This document shows, piece after piece, positions 32,450 to 44,218 of a DNA stretch of 64,000 nt (position 1 is the stretch's first letter; every line of letters begins with the position of its first letter). Both the position numbers and the translations under genes were made by a program. Source of the DNA: Prorocentrum cordatum (Eukaryota; Sar; Dinophyceae; Prorocentrales; Prorocentraceae); the NCBI GenBank assembly GCA_963575745.1, contig CAUYUJ010018538.1:708576-772575 (forward strand), in the 5' to 3' direction. A model generated the notes under the pieces. The model was given only the letters and a program-made list of their open reading frames with translations. It searched no databases and was not told the DNA's origin.

Positions 32450-35410
32450 AAGATGGAAATCTCGGCCCTCAGGGAAATCCGCTAATCAGAGCACGTCACC
32501 ACCGGGTGCCTTCGCCCTCTGAGAGTGTGTAACAAGAGGTGCCATCACGGGGCACACACTGTGGAAGGCCTGAAACCACCTACCTCTGCAATGGGATGGG
32601 GGGGAAGCTTCGAATTGCGGCTTTTGAACCTCAGAAGAGCAGCCACATACCAGACTCATCTATCACACGCTCTGGCCTGCGGGTACAGTCCAGCCACGCG
32701 GAGCGCCGTCAGAGAAATCCGCTAATTCAGATTGATCGCCACCTGGTGAATGTACCCACCGTCTGAGAGTGTGTAACACTGGAGTCTCATCACGGGCGCC
32801 TGCGGTCCCACGCAAGAAGAACTCAATGCGTGCTGCAGGCTAGACAACCCAAGGAATCGATGGTCAGCAGAGCACTACTGGAGCATGGGTTGCGCGCGTT
32901 GCGGGACATGAAGGCACATGGAAACTTGCAACCTCCTGTCGAAGTCTTGGAACCTGTAGGCCATAGGATGGAGATCTCGGCCCTCAGAGAAATCCGCTAA
33001 TCAGAGCACGTCACCACCGGGTGCTTTCGCCCTCTGAGAGTGTGTAACAAGAGGTGCCATCACCGGGCACACACTGTGGAAGGCATGACACCACCTACCT
33101 CTGCAATGGGATAGAGGGAAGCTTCGAATTGCGGCTCTTGAACCTCAGAAGAGCAACCACATTGCGAGGCGGCGATTTATCCATATCCACCGCCTGAGAA
33201 CCGACGTCCTGGTGCCCCAGCGGGCGGTGGATATGGTTATATAGTTCGGCCCCCGGGGGCCCGAGTATGTCCATATCCACCGCCTGCCGAGGCTCCGAAA
33301 ACTGACCCTCCAGGCGGTGGATATGTATAAATTTCCGCCTCGAACACATACCAGACTCATCTATCACACGCTCTGGCCTGCGCGTACAGTCCAGCAACGC
33401 GGAGCGCCGTCAGAGAAATCCGCTAATTCAGATTGATCGCCATCTGGTGAATGTACCCACCGTCTGAGAGTGTGTAACAATGGAGACTCATCACGGGCGC
33501 CTGCGGTCCCACGCAAGAAGAACTCAATGCGTGCTGCAGGCTAGACGACCCAAGGAATCGATGGTCAACAGAGCACTACTGGGGCATGGGTTGCGCGCTT
33601 TGCCGCACATGCAGGCACATGAAAACTTGCGACCTCCTGTCGAAGTCTTGGAACCTGTGGCCCAGAGGATGGAGATCTCGGCCCTCAGAGAAATCCGCTA
33701 ATGAGAGCACGTCACCACTGGGTGCCTTCGCCCTCTGAGAGTGTGTAACAAGAGGTACCATCACCGGGCACACACTGTGGAAGGCATGACACCACCTACC
33801 TCTGCAATTGGATGGGGGGGAGGCTTCGAATTGCGGCTTTTGAACCTCAGAAGAGCAGCCACATACCAGACTCATCTATTACACGCTCTGGCCTGCGGGT
33901 ACAGTCCAGCAACGCGGAGCGCCGTCAGAGAAATCCGCTAATTCAGCTTGATCGCCACCTGGTGAATGTACCCACCGTCTGAGAGTGTGTAACACTGGAG
34001 TCTCATCACGGGCGCCTGCGGTCCCACGCAAGAAGAACTCAATGCGTGCTGCAGGCTAGACGACCCAAGGAATCGATGGTCAACAGAGCACTACTGGGGC
34101 ATGGGTTGCGCGCTTTGCCGCGCATGAAGGCACATGAAAACTTGCAACCGCCTGGCGAAGAAGAGCTCAATGCGTGCTGCAGGCTAGACGACCCAAGCAA
34201 TCGATGTATTCACGCTCTGAGAATGTGTGAGAAAAGGTGCCATCACAGGGCACTCACTCAACAAGGCATGACTGAACCAACAGTCGTAACGCAATGGACG
34301 GAAGCTTCGAATGGCGGGCTTGTGTTCGCACACGACTGAAAAACATCATACAAGTCTCTCCAACGCTCTCGCCTGCGGGTCTAATCCAACAACGCGGAGC
34401 GCCGTCAGAGAAATCCGCTAATTCAAATGGATCGCCACCTGGTGAATGTATCCACTGTCTGAGAGTGTGTAACAATGGAGTCTCATCACGGGCGCTCGCA
34501 TTCCCGAGCGAGACCAACATTATGCATGCTGCAGGCCATCCGACCAAAGGGATCGATGGTCAGAATAGCACAACTGCAGCATGGGGAACGTAGAATCGCA
34601 GGATGATTTCTACTGCAAATAACGCCACGCGGACAATCTGCGACATCCTGCCAACGCCTTGGAACATGAAAGACGGAACTGTCAACCCTCAGAGAAATCC
34701 GCTAATCAAATCACGCCACCACCAAGTGCCTTCACCATCTGAGAAGGTGTGACAAAAGGTACCGTCACTGAGCACGCACTGTACAAGGCATGACACCTAC
34801 CTCTGCAATGCGTTCGTTAAAAACTTCGAACGGCTGGCTTCTATTCGGAAGCACAGCCACATAACAGACTCATCTCTCACACGCTCTGGCCTGCGGGTCT
34901 AATCCAACAACGCGGACCGCCGTCAGAGAAATCCGCAAATTCAGATTGATCGCCACCTGGTGAATGTATCCACCGTCTGGGTATGTAACAATAGGGTCTC
35001 ATCACGGGCGCTTGCATTCCCTCGCGAGACCCACATTTTGCGTGCTACAGGCTCGAGGGCCCAAGGAATCGATGATCAGCTGAGCACTACTGCAGCATGG
35101 GGTGCGCAGGATCGCAGGCCGAACATTTGCGACCTCCTGCCGGTGCCTTGGGCCTTGAAGCATGAAAGATAAAATCATCAACCATCAAAAAATTCTGAAC
35201 ACGCCACCACAAGGTGCCTTCACCCGCTAAGCGTGTGTAGCACAGGGTGCCATCACCAGGCATGCACATGTTCCACCAACCTCTGCAATGCTCATTTCTC
35301 GCACGCTCTGGCCCAACGCGGAGCGCCGTCAGAGAAGTCCGCTAATTCAGATTGATCACCACCTGGTGAATGTTTCCACCCTCTGAGAGCGCGTCACAAT
35401 GGAATTTCAT
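32450..35410 (+). repeat. About 517-bp two-subunit satellite (Q family), tandem
   Basis: AGAGAAATCCGCTAAT recurs at about 32471, 32711, 32985, 33412, 33686, 33927, 34407, 34699, 34925 and 35332. Two subunit types alternate: A (GAGCACGTCACCACCGGGTG ... CATCACCGGGCACACACTG) and B (GATCGCCACCTGGTGAATGT ... CATCACGGGCGCCTGCGG). A+B spans about 517 bp (33408 to 33925). Both contain CTCTGAGAGTGTGTAACA, so A and B derive from one ancestor. Identity falls towards the right. Diverged copies recur at 45.0-50.6 kb. Confidence 0.92.
33163..33344. mobile_element. 182-bp TIR element (family M2) inserted in the Q satellite
   Basis: The element begins TGCGAGGCGG and its complement begins TTCGAGGCGG. The TIRs are about 33 bp with few mismatches and include CATATCCACCGCCT. 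It is flanked by a 5-bp direct repeat CACAT (33158-33162 and 33345-33349), while uninterrupted satellite units carry a single CCACATACC. The box CATATCCACCGCCT occurs four times in alternating orientation, so the element folds as two hairpins with GGCCCCCGGGGGCC between. It is non-coding and interpretable as a MITE. Confidence 0.9.
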
Positions 35411-35708
35411 CACGTCACGGGCACCTGCAATCCCACGCAAGACATGCATGATGCGTGCTGCAGACAGGACGACCATCCGCCGGCCCTCTGGGGAGCCAAC
35501 GGGCTGCGAGGACTAGGCTGCCCTGTTCCCGGCGACACATGCAGTGCCCAACATAGTCATCGATCTTATCTCTTCTGGCCGATGACTGAAGTCCGCGCGA
35601 AGATGCAAGCACAGAGGGCCCAGCTCCCCTTCCAGAATAGGGTTCTCAGAATTGCTTGGGCTGCCCTGGGGTACGACATACCAGAAATCTGCGCTCTCGA
35701 GGCCAACT
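35411..35708. other. Spacer between Q satellite and E2
   Basis: A degenerate Q fragment at the left, then about 200 bp of unique sequence. No gene recognised. Confidence 0.45.
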
Positions 35709-37735
35709 TGCAACGGACGCACCCACAAGACGGTCGAAGAGGGCCCCGAGTCGCTGAGCGATCGCTCCAAGACGCCCCCAGACGGCCCAAGAGGCCTCAG
35801 AGACGCCCCAAGAAGCCTACAAGAGGCCTCCAAAGAGGACCTCAAAAAGCGAAAATGATTAATTTTCCACAGCAGTTGTTTGAAAGATTCTGGCGTTCTC
35901 GCCGTTTCGGCTTCCCGACGCTCCCAGACGGCCCTAGAGGCCCCCAAGGCCGCCCCAAAACGGCCCAAGAGGCTTCCAAGAGGACCCCAAAACTGCCCAC
36001 GAGAACCCTAAGACTGCCAACGAGGTGCCCAAAACGCCCAAGAAGGGAGCCCCAGAGAGGGACGACGAAGCGAAAACCCGAGCCTTCCGCCCCAAGAGGC
36101 CCGCCAGGAGGCCCCAAGAGGCGCCCAGGAGGCCCCCAACGGGCCTCAAGAGGCCCCCAAGAGGCGCACAAGAGAACGCAAGAGGCCTCGACACGGCCCC
36201 CAAGAGGTCTCCAAAGTGCCTTCAAGAGGCCCCCCCACGAGATCCCAACGAACATCCAATCGGCGTCATACCCACAACCAAGGCACGCTGGCGGGATGGG
36301 CCGAAGTCCATCAAATCCGCCGCCCCCTGTTGGCTTGCCATAGGGGTGGCTGGCGCGCCAGACTTCAGGTGTTTGGTTCTTTTAGCATTCGGGGCTTCGG
36401 CCGATGCCGCCAGCCACCCGAAAAAAGCTGGGTTCGAGGTGGTTGCAAAGGTATGTTCTGCTCCAGATGGCCCCCAGATGGCCCAAGATGGCCTCCAAGA
36501 CGGCCAAGATGGCTTCTAAGCTCGCCCACGATCGTGCAAGGTAGCCTGCAAGACGACCCAATAATGTCCAAGATGTCGCCAAGTTCGCCCAAGAAGCCTC
36601 CAAGACGGCCCAAGACGGCTGCAGAGGCCCCCCAAGAGGCCTCCAAGACGGCCCAAGAGGCCCCCATAAGGCCCTCCAGGAGGGCCCGAAGAGGCCGAGA
36701 TCGTTGATGTTTTTTTGCTTCGGAATAAAAACTGAGGTGGGAAGGTGTTTCTTTTCGACCTTCGGACGGCCCAACACGCTCCCCCTCCCCCCCCAGATCG
36801 CCCAAGAGGCATCCAAAATGGCCCCAGGACGGCACACGAAGCCAACGAGCCGGCTCAGATGGGGGCCCGCGAAGGCCCAGGAGGCCCTCCATGACTGCCA
36901 AGATGGCCTCCGAAAGGTCCCGAACACGCCTCCAACGGGCCCCAAGACGGTCCACAGAGGCCTCTAAAACGCCTCCCGACGGCATCAGACGGCCCAGGAA
37001 AACCCTAAGACGGCCAAAAGGGCCGCCCCGAACAACCCCAAGAGGCCCCCCAAAAGGCCGAAGGAGGCCCCAAACATGCCTCCAAGAGGTTCCCACGAAG
37101 TTCCCAGGCGACCCAAAGTATGCCCCAAGAGGCTGCCCATAGATCTATTCCTCTTGCTTCTCTTCCTCCATTTCCTCCGCCTCCTCTCCTCCTCTTCCTC
37201 CTCCTCTTCCTCCTCCTCCTCCTGTTCCTGCTCCTGCTCCTGCTCCTGCTTCTGCTCCTGCTCGTGCTACTGCTCCTGCTCCTGCTCCTGCACCTGCTCG
37301 TGCTCCTCCTCCTCCTCCTCCTCCTCCTCCTCCTCCCTCATGTTCCCCCTCCTCCTCCTCCTCCTCCTCCTTCTCCTGCTCCTCGTCCTCCTCCTCCTCA
37401 TTTTCCCCCTCCGCCTACTTTTCTCCCTCCTCCACCTCGTTCTCTCTTCCTCCCTCACCAGCCTCCTCCTCCTCATCATCTTCTTATTGATAGTAGTATT
37501 CGTATGATTAGGATTATTATTGTTATTCCTCCTCCTCCTCGTCGACCTTTCTCGACTTTCTTCTCCTCCTGGTCCGCTGTCTCACATGTTCCCCGAAAAA
37601 GGTTTCAACGACGGCTGCGGGAAAACCATAGTCCGATAGCTTGGCCAAGCCCTAGCCTTTAGCCCAATGTTCGGCCACATAGGCGCTTCCAAAGAGGCAG
37701 GAGGCAGCGGTGACTCGCCGTGGGCGTCTTCGAAT
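35709..37735. mobile_element. E-family dispersed repeat, copy E2
   Basis: Degenerate CCAAGAGGCCCCCAAGACGGCC-type units, two AT-richer islands (about 35855-35925 and 36700-36770, with TTTTGCTTCGG-like words), and a middle segment with CGGGATGGGCCGA and CCGCCGCCCCCTG. That middle segment aligns with E1 at 23320-23460. The 3' segment GTTCGGCCACATAGGCGCTTCC (37670) aligns with 24212. A CTC microsatellite (37145-37560) interrupts the copy. ORFs in all frames derive from the short unit. Confidence 0.75.
37145..37560 (+). repeat. CTC/CTG-rich polypyrimidine tract inside E2
   Basis: (CTC)n with a CTCCTG run (37225-37300) and an ATT-rich end (37485-37525). E1 lacks a comparable tract at the aligned position, so it probably expanded within this copy. 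Confidence 0.88.
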
Positions 37736-38079
37736 TACACAAAGCTCCCGAAGACACAATCGCCGGTAAAAGGCGGCACACGTGCGTTCCCGATGCCACA
37801 ATCGCTCAATTACCCTGCGACGTACCCAATCTCATCTGCGCGAAGTGAGAGGAGGAGCGGATGCAGAATCGTATGGCCGACGACAACACGGGATCTGTCA
37901 TTCGTTGTGTAAGTTCGTCGGGAAACGCGCGCGCGTTGCACGATTCACAAGACAACACGAGCTCGCCCGCCAGATGTCCCGCTTCCTTGTGTCAGCAGGT
38001 GCGCCGCCAGGTCTTCGGGCAGCCCGCGGGAAGGACATCAAGGCTCCTCGCCATCCGCGTAGGGCGACGCTCTGCTGGA
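37736..38079. other. Unique spacer
   Basis: Short ORFs on both strands, none recognised. No repeat seen. Confidence 0.4.
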
Positions 38080-40397
38080 CCCCCATCAGCAGCCCTCTAA
38101 GGTGGCGACGGTTTCGCAGTTCGAAGCCCGACACGGACGGCGAGGTCGAATCTGAATACGCGTAGCACGTCACGCCGGTGGACCCCCAGCAACCTTCGAA
38201 ACTGCCGACGGTTTCGCAATTCGAAACCACGCATGGGGGGGCGAGGTCGAAATTGAATCCGAGTCGCTGAAGCTTCCAGCAGCCCTCGTAAGTGGCGACG
38301 GTTTTGCAGTTCGCAGCCGACGCATGTGGCGAGGTCTAGTCTGCATCTGAGTAGCACGTCACTCCGCTGGACCCCCCTACCAGCCTTCGAAAGTGGCGAC
38401 GGGTCTCGCAGATCGCAGCCCCCAGAGATGGCGGGGTCGAATCTGAATCTGCGTAGCACGTCACTTCGCTGGACACCCCAGCCTCCCTCGAAAGTGGCGG
38501 CGTCGCAGCTTGCAGCCCCACAAGGATGGCAAGGCCCAATCGAAATCTGCGAAGCATGTCACTCCGCTGGACACCCCACCAGTCTTCGAAAGTGGCGACG
38601 GTTTCGCAGTTCGCGTCCCCCAGGGATGGCAGGTTCTCATCTGAATCTGCGTAGCACGTTACTCCGCTGGACCCTCCAGCAGCCCTCAAACGCGGCGACG
38701 GTTTCTTAGATCGCAGCCCCCCAGGGATGGCGAGGTCTAGTCTGAATCTGCATAGCACGCTACTCCGCTGGAAGCCCCCACCAGCCCTCGCAGGATACAC
38801 GGAGTCGAAGTTCGCAGCCTCCAGGGATGGCGAGGTCTACTGTGAAGTTACGCAGCATGTCACTCCGCTGGACCCCCAGCCGCCCTCGACAATAGCGACG
38901 GTTTCACAGTTTGCAGCCCCCAAGGGATGGACAGGTCGAATCTAAATCTGCGTAAGACCCCCCCTATGCTGGGCCCCTCCCCAGCAGCCCTCGAACGTGG
39001 CGACGGATTCGCAGATCGAAGCCCCTCAGGGATGGCGAAGCCTAATCTGAATCTGCGTAAGACGTCACTCCTCTGGAGCCCCCAACAATCCTCGAAAGTG
39101 GCGAAAAAATCGCAGATCGCGGCCCCTCCCCTCAGAGATGGCGAGGTTCCGCCCTGCATAGCACCGCACCAAGCTTGCTCTGCCAGCGACTCCTGAAAGT
39201 GGCGACGCTTTCGCAGATCGCAGCCCCGCAGGGATGGCGAGGTCAAATCTGCATCTGGGTAGGGCTGCCCCCCCCCCGGGGCAGCCCTCGAGAGTTGCGA
39301 CCGTTTCGCAGCTCGCAGCCCCCCAGGGATGGCGAGGTCTACCCTGAACCTGGCTAGGGCCGCCATTGTGGTGGCGGGCCACCCAACCAGCCTTCGAAAC
39401 TGGCGACCGGCTCGCAGGTCGCAGCCCCCCAGGGATGGCGACGTCTCACCCGAATCTGCGCAGGGCCCCGCCATACTGCCCCCCGCAGAGGCCATCGGAA
39501 GTGGCAACCGTTTCGCAGATCGCAGCCCCCCATGGATGGCGAAGTCTGATATGAATCTGGGCGGGGGCCATGATGCCGCCCCCAACTCCAGCAGTCATCG
39601 GAAGTCGCGACAGCTTCGCAGATCAACCCCCAAGGGATGGCGAGGTCTAATCTGAAACCGTGTAGGGCCCATGATGCTGCCCTCCCCCCCGCAACCCTCG
39701 ATTGTGGCGACAGTTTCGCTGATCTCAGATCCACAGAGATGGCGGGGTTTTATCTGAATAAGGGTGGTGTCCCACTGTGCTGCCCCCCAGCAGCCCTCGA
39801 TTGTGGCGACGGCCGGCTTCGAAGATTGCAGCCCCCAAGGTATGGCGAGGTATAATCTGAATCTGGGTAGTGCCTGACTATGCTTCCCCCCCCAGCAGCA
39901 GATCGCAGCACCCCCCTCCCCGAATTGCGTGGTCTAATCTGGATACGGGAAGGGTTCCACTGCGCCGACCCCCACCCCAGCCCCAGCAACCTTCGACAAT
40001 CACAACAATTTCGCAGATCGCCCTCCCCCCCCCAGATCTGGGATGGCGAGGGATCCGGATCTGGGTCGGGCCCATGATGGTCCCCCCCCCCCTTCCCAGC
40101 AACCCTCGTCTGTGGCGGCAGTGTTTTGCATATCGCAGCCCGTGGGTAGGGTCCCACTATGCTGCCCCACAGGCAGGCAGCTCTCGAAAGTGGCGACGGC
40201 TTCGAAGATCGCAGGCCCCTGTGCTGCCCCCCCCTCCAGCAACCCTCGAAAGTGGGTGGCGACGGTTTCGTAGATCGCAGCCCCCCATGAATGGCGAGGT
40301 CGAATCTGAATATGGGAAGGGCCCCAGCATGTGACCCCTCCCGTGGCAGCCCTCGATTGTGGCGACATTTTCGCAGATCGCAGCGCCCAAGGGATGG
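38080..40397 (+). repeat. About 98-bp satellite, roughly 24 degenerate units
   Basis: Each unit holds CAGCCCTCGAAAGTGGCGACGGTTTCGCAGATCGCAGCCC with variation, then GGGATGGCGAGGTCTAATCTGAATCTGCGTAG and a C-rich end. Spacing is 90-110 bp. C-runs lengthen to the right (39990-40110) and units become truncated. ORFs mirror the unit and are not genes. Confidence 0.9.
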
Positions 40398-41175
40398 CCA
40401 AGAAAGGGAGAGGAGAGAGAGAGAGAGAGGAAAACAAAAAACAAATACTCGACGCGGGGCTCCCCATATGTGCATCTCATTCTCTCGGTACGTCTTTCTA
40501 TTGATATCTGTCAATGAGCGCCTGTGTGAGAGGGCGAACCGCTCGCTCGAGACCACAGTCTGCAAGCATGAGTGAGACCAATAGCAAATCTGGGAGCGAC
40601 TGATTCTGAGTGTGAGTTGATCTGGGTGCGATTGAGCCTGGATTTGATTGGGTATGCGTGTGAATAAATATGAGCGCGAGTGCGTCTGTGTGCGAGTGGG
40701 TCTGAGTATGGACGAATCTGAGTGTGAGCCAGTCTGTGATTGAGCGGATCGTAGCATGATGAGTCTGAGCATGAGTGAGTCTGGGCTTGAGTGGGTCTGA
40801 ATGTGAGAAAAAAGTGTATGTTAATGAATCTGAGTGCGAGTGAGCCGGGTGTGATTGGGTATGGATGTGAGGCAGTCTGAGCGGGAGTCGGTCTGCGTTT
40901 GAGCGGACCGAAGAATGATGAGTCTGAGCAGGAGCGATTCTGATTATGAGTGGCTCTGAGCGTGAGTCTGAATGTGAGTAAGTGTAAGTATGGATGTGAG
41001 CGAGTCTAAGTGCGAGTGAGCGTGCATGTGACTGAGTCTGAGTGTGGGTGAGTATGAATGCAAAAGGGTGAAGGAGAGCGGAGAGAGAAGGAGAGTGAGG
41101 CGGAAACGTTTGAGTAAAACCTAAAGCCTTGGAACATCGAACCTCGATCGTCTGGCCCTGGCTACTCGAGTTGCC
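40398..41175 (+). repeat. (GA)n tract followed by GTGAGTCTGA minisatellite (T family), copy 1
   Basis: GAGAGAGAGAGAG at about 40410-40432, then a degenerate array of TGAGTGTGAGTCTGA words from about 40570 to 41070. The (GA)n-plus-GAGTCTGA pairing also occurs at 42185-42645 and 47760-48010. Confidence 0.82.
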
Positions 41176-41359
41176 CACGTCCCCCTCCTCCTCCTCCTCC
41201 TCCTCCTCCTCCTCCTCCTCATCATCATCATCATCATCATCAGCATCCCCTTCCTGCTTCTGCTCCTACCGTGTTCATGCTGTCCTCCTTCTCCTCCTCC
41301 TCCTCCTCCTCGTCCTCTTCCTCCTCCTCCTCGCTTCCTCCCCCTCTTCCTCCTTTTCC

Positions 41360-41394
<35 letters not shown>

Positions 41395-41427
41395 CTCCTC
41401 CTCCTCCTCCTCCCCCTCCTCCTTGGG
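41176..41427 (+). repeat. (CTC)n tract with an internal ATC run
   Basis: (CTC)n at 41187-41220, (ATC)n at 41220-41245, and a long imperfect CTC stretch to 41425. No gene. Confidence 0.93.
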
Positions 41428-42170
41428 AGTGCTGAAACCAGCAAATCGCCTGAGACATCCTCCCAAAACTGCTCCGAAAACGACAGATGCCCAGCATCAT
41501 AACGGCCAAACCGCCTGATACATCCCCGCAAACTGGACGCGAACGTCCTCCAAATCTGTTCCGAAAGCGAAACATGTTGGAAGAGAAAATGGCCAAACCG
41601 CCTGAGACATCCCCACTAAATGCCGCGAAAGGGGCCGAGTGAAAACCCCCCCCGCCGCTCGCCCCCCTTAAAGTGCTGAAACCAGCGAATCGCCCGAGAC
41701 ATCCTCCAAATCTGCTCCGAAAGCGAAACATGTTGGAAGAGAAAATGGCCAAACCGCCTGAGACATCCCCACTAAATCCCGCGAAAGGGGCCGAGGGAAA
41801 TACCCCCCCGCCGCTCTCCTTAGAGTGCTGAAACCAGCGAATCGCCTGAGACATCCTCCAAATCTGCTCCGAAAGCAAAACATGTTGGAAGAGAAAATGG
41901 CCAAACCGCATGAAACATCCCCACAAAATCCCGCGAAAGGGGCCGAGGGAAATACCCCCCCGCCGCTCCCTGTAGGAGTGCTGAAACCAGCGAATCGCTT
42001 GAGACATCCTCCGAATCTGCTCCGAAAGCGAAACGTATTGGAAGAGACAATGGCCAAACCGCCTGAGACATCCCCACAAAATCCTGCGAAAGGGGCCGAG
42101 GGAACTACCCCCCCGCCGCTCCCCTTAGGAGTGCTGAAGCCACATTATCGCCTGACACATCCTCAACATC
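41428..42170 (+). repeat. 153-bp satellite, five units, carrying GAGACATCC boxes
   Basis: GTGCTGAAACCAGCGAATCG opens units at about 41671, 41824, 41978 and 42131 (153-154 bp apart). The first unit (41428) carries about 90 extra bp. Each full unit has two boxes, GCCTGAGACATCCTCC and CCGCCTGAGACATCCCCAC. 153 bp is 51 codons, so ORFs stay open with a 51-residue period on the minus strand. Confidence 0.92.
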
Positions 42171-42480
42171 AGTGCGTGTGTCATCCGATGAGTGGACCTG
42201 AGTGAGTGTAGCGAATGTATGAGTACACGTACGAGTGAACCTGAGTGATGAGTGAGTCTGAATGATGAGTGAGTCTGAGTGATGAGTGAGTCGGAGAGAT
42301 GAGTCTGAGTCACGCCTGAGTCCGAGTGATGAGTGAGTCTGAGTGATGAGTGAATATGAGTGATGAGTGGGTATGAGTGGTGAGTGAGTCTGAGTGACTG
42401 AGTGAGTCTGAGTGATGAGTGAGTCTGCGTGATGAGTGAGTCTGAATGGGTCTGAGTGCGAAGAAAGGTGTGTCCTCGTC
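42171..42480 (+). repeat. GAGTGATGAGTGAGTCT minisatellite (T family), copy 2
   Basis: Words GAGTGATGAGTGAGTCTGA and variants repeat across about 42185-42465. Next to the (GA)n tract that follows. Confidence 0.88.
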
Positions 42481-42605
42481 TGTGTTCTCCTCCGGCGCGG
42501 TCCGCCAATAACAAGAATCCCATACTTAGGATATGGGGAAAAAAGGTATAGAGCGAGAGAGAGAGAGTATAGAGCGAGAGAGAGAGAGGGAGAGACAGGT
42601 ATAAC

Positions 42606-42639
<34 letters not shown>

Positions 42640-42985
42640 TAGAAAAAAAATAAATAAAACAAAAAAAACAAAGGAAAGACGGGGAGGCGGGAAGGAGGAG
42701 GTCGAGACCACAGTGCCGTAGGTACGAAAAGCCAAGGACGGTGAGGCAAGAGGCACACCAGCAGGCAGGTGCAAGCCGGGCAGCAAGCAGGAGAGAAGAG
42801 GAGAAGGGGAAAGAGGGGGAGGAGGAGGAGGAGGAGGAGGAGGAGGAGGAGGAGGAGGAGGAGGAGGAGGAAGAGGAGGCACACGGGAGGGCGGCGACAA
42901 CAGAAGGCAGGAGGAGGGAAGCGGGAGAAGCGGCTCGCGAGCAGCGCTCCATTCGAAAAGAGAACCCAACCAAGGAGGGCTGGGA
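42481..42985 (+). repeat. (GA)n and (GAG)n purine tracts
   Basis: (GA)n-rich at 42545-42645, an A-rich stretch to 42680, and (GAG)n at 42810-42880. The word TACTTAGGATATGGGG at 42517 resembles CAGTTAGGATAGAGGG at 48065, next to T-family copy 3. Confidence 0.88.
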
Positions 42986-43547
42986 ATAACGTGCAAGGGG
43001 TTCGTGGGTCCCGCGACCACAGCGTCTGATACTTTCTGGCGCGTCCGCGCTACCGAAGCCACGGCCCATGGTGAAACACAATGGGTTCGCGCCCACGATG
43101 CCGCAAACCCGGGCAGATTACAACGGAATCAGGCTGCTGAGACCACAGTCCCTTGCACACCACGGAACGTTCGCGCTCCGAGGCCGCGAGGCCTCCCCCC
43201 CCCACGGAGGCTGCCCCAGAGCGCCAGTCCCCCTGAGCAGGCAACTGGGGCATTCTGCATGGGGACACCTGTTCGGGGGGCGCTTTTCGGCTTCAGGCTT
43301 TTCGGGGACCATCCTGGAGAATAACCAGGGGCGCGCGCTCACGAGGCCATCGTCGCAGAGTGATTACTACAGGCGCGCGCAACCAGGCAGCCATCACCAA
43401 CTGCCAAGCCAGAATCCATCCAGCGCTTTGGGCGATGGTGGTCTAACGACTTCTATCCTCTTCCAAGCACCCTCTTCCCTTCGGGGAGGGGTACCCTTCC
43501 CCTCCCATCCCTGAAGTGTTCTCCGGGTTTCGCGAAAGGGTTCGAGA
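42986..43547. other. Unique spacer
   Basis: A 148-codon plus-strand ORF (43068-43514) has balanced composition but no domain I recognise. It overlaps ORFs on the other strand, so I do not call it a gene. Confidence 0.4.
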
Positions 43548-44084
43548 GTCCAAGATGGCCCAATATGGCTCCAAGAGGGCCTTCTATGTTCCTGGATGGC
43601 CCCCAAGGCGGCTCAACAGCACCGAAGATGGTTCACGATGGTTTCCGACGTACCTCTCAAGAGACCCGACGAGGGCCACAAAACGGCTCCAAGTGCTCTC
43701 GCAGCCCCCACAGGACCCCTGAGAGGCCAACATCCTTCGAAACACTAGGAACATCAATGGTGTTTGCCTTCTCACCTTTCGCTTCGGATGCGCTTTGAGG
43801 ACTTGAATGACCGCAAGATGGCCCAAGAGAAGCCCAAGAGGGGCCCAAGAGGCCCCCCAGACGGCCCCAAGAGCGCCCAGGAACGGCCCAAGAGCGCCCC
43901 AAGAGGGCCCCAAGAGGCGATGATGATGGCCCCAGCGGGTGGTGCCGAAATTTAGGACCCCCCTTCTTTTGATCGAAAGCCCCCAAGATGGCCCCAAGAG
44001 GCCCTCCAGGGCTCCTAAAAGAGCCCACGACGGCCCCCCAGGAGCGCCCCAAGAGCGTCCCACGGGGGCCCAAAGATGCGGTTT
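43548..44084. mobile_element. E-family dispersed repeat, copy E3
   Basis: CCAAGATGGCCC and CCAAGAGGGCC words every 10-20 bp. AT-richer island at about 43735-43805 (TTGCCTTCTCACCTTTCGCTTCGGATG). A segment with GAAATTTAGGACCCCCC at 43948 matches GAAATTAGGACAACCC in E5. Confidence 0.7.
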
Positions 44085-44218
44085 GCCTCTCCCTCCTCCT
44101 CCTCCTCCTCCTCCTCCTCCTCCTCCTCCTCCTCCTCTTCCTCCTCTGCCTTTTCCTCCTCCTCCTCCTCCTCCTCCTCCTCCTCCTCCTCCTCCTTTGC
44201 CTCATCCTCCTCACATTG
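44085..44218 (+). repeat. (CTC)n microsatellite
   Basis: Almost pure CTC on both sides of TCTGCCTTTTCC. Reads as Ser, Leu or Pro runs. Confidence 0.95.

Noticed and set aside
43068-43514. 148-codon ORF with protein-like composition
   Set aside because: No recognisable motif and overlapping minus-strand ORFs; kept only as a spacer note.
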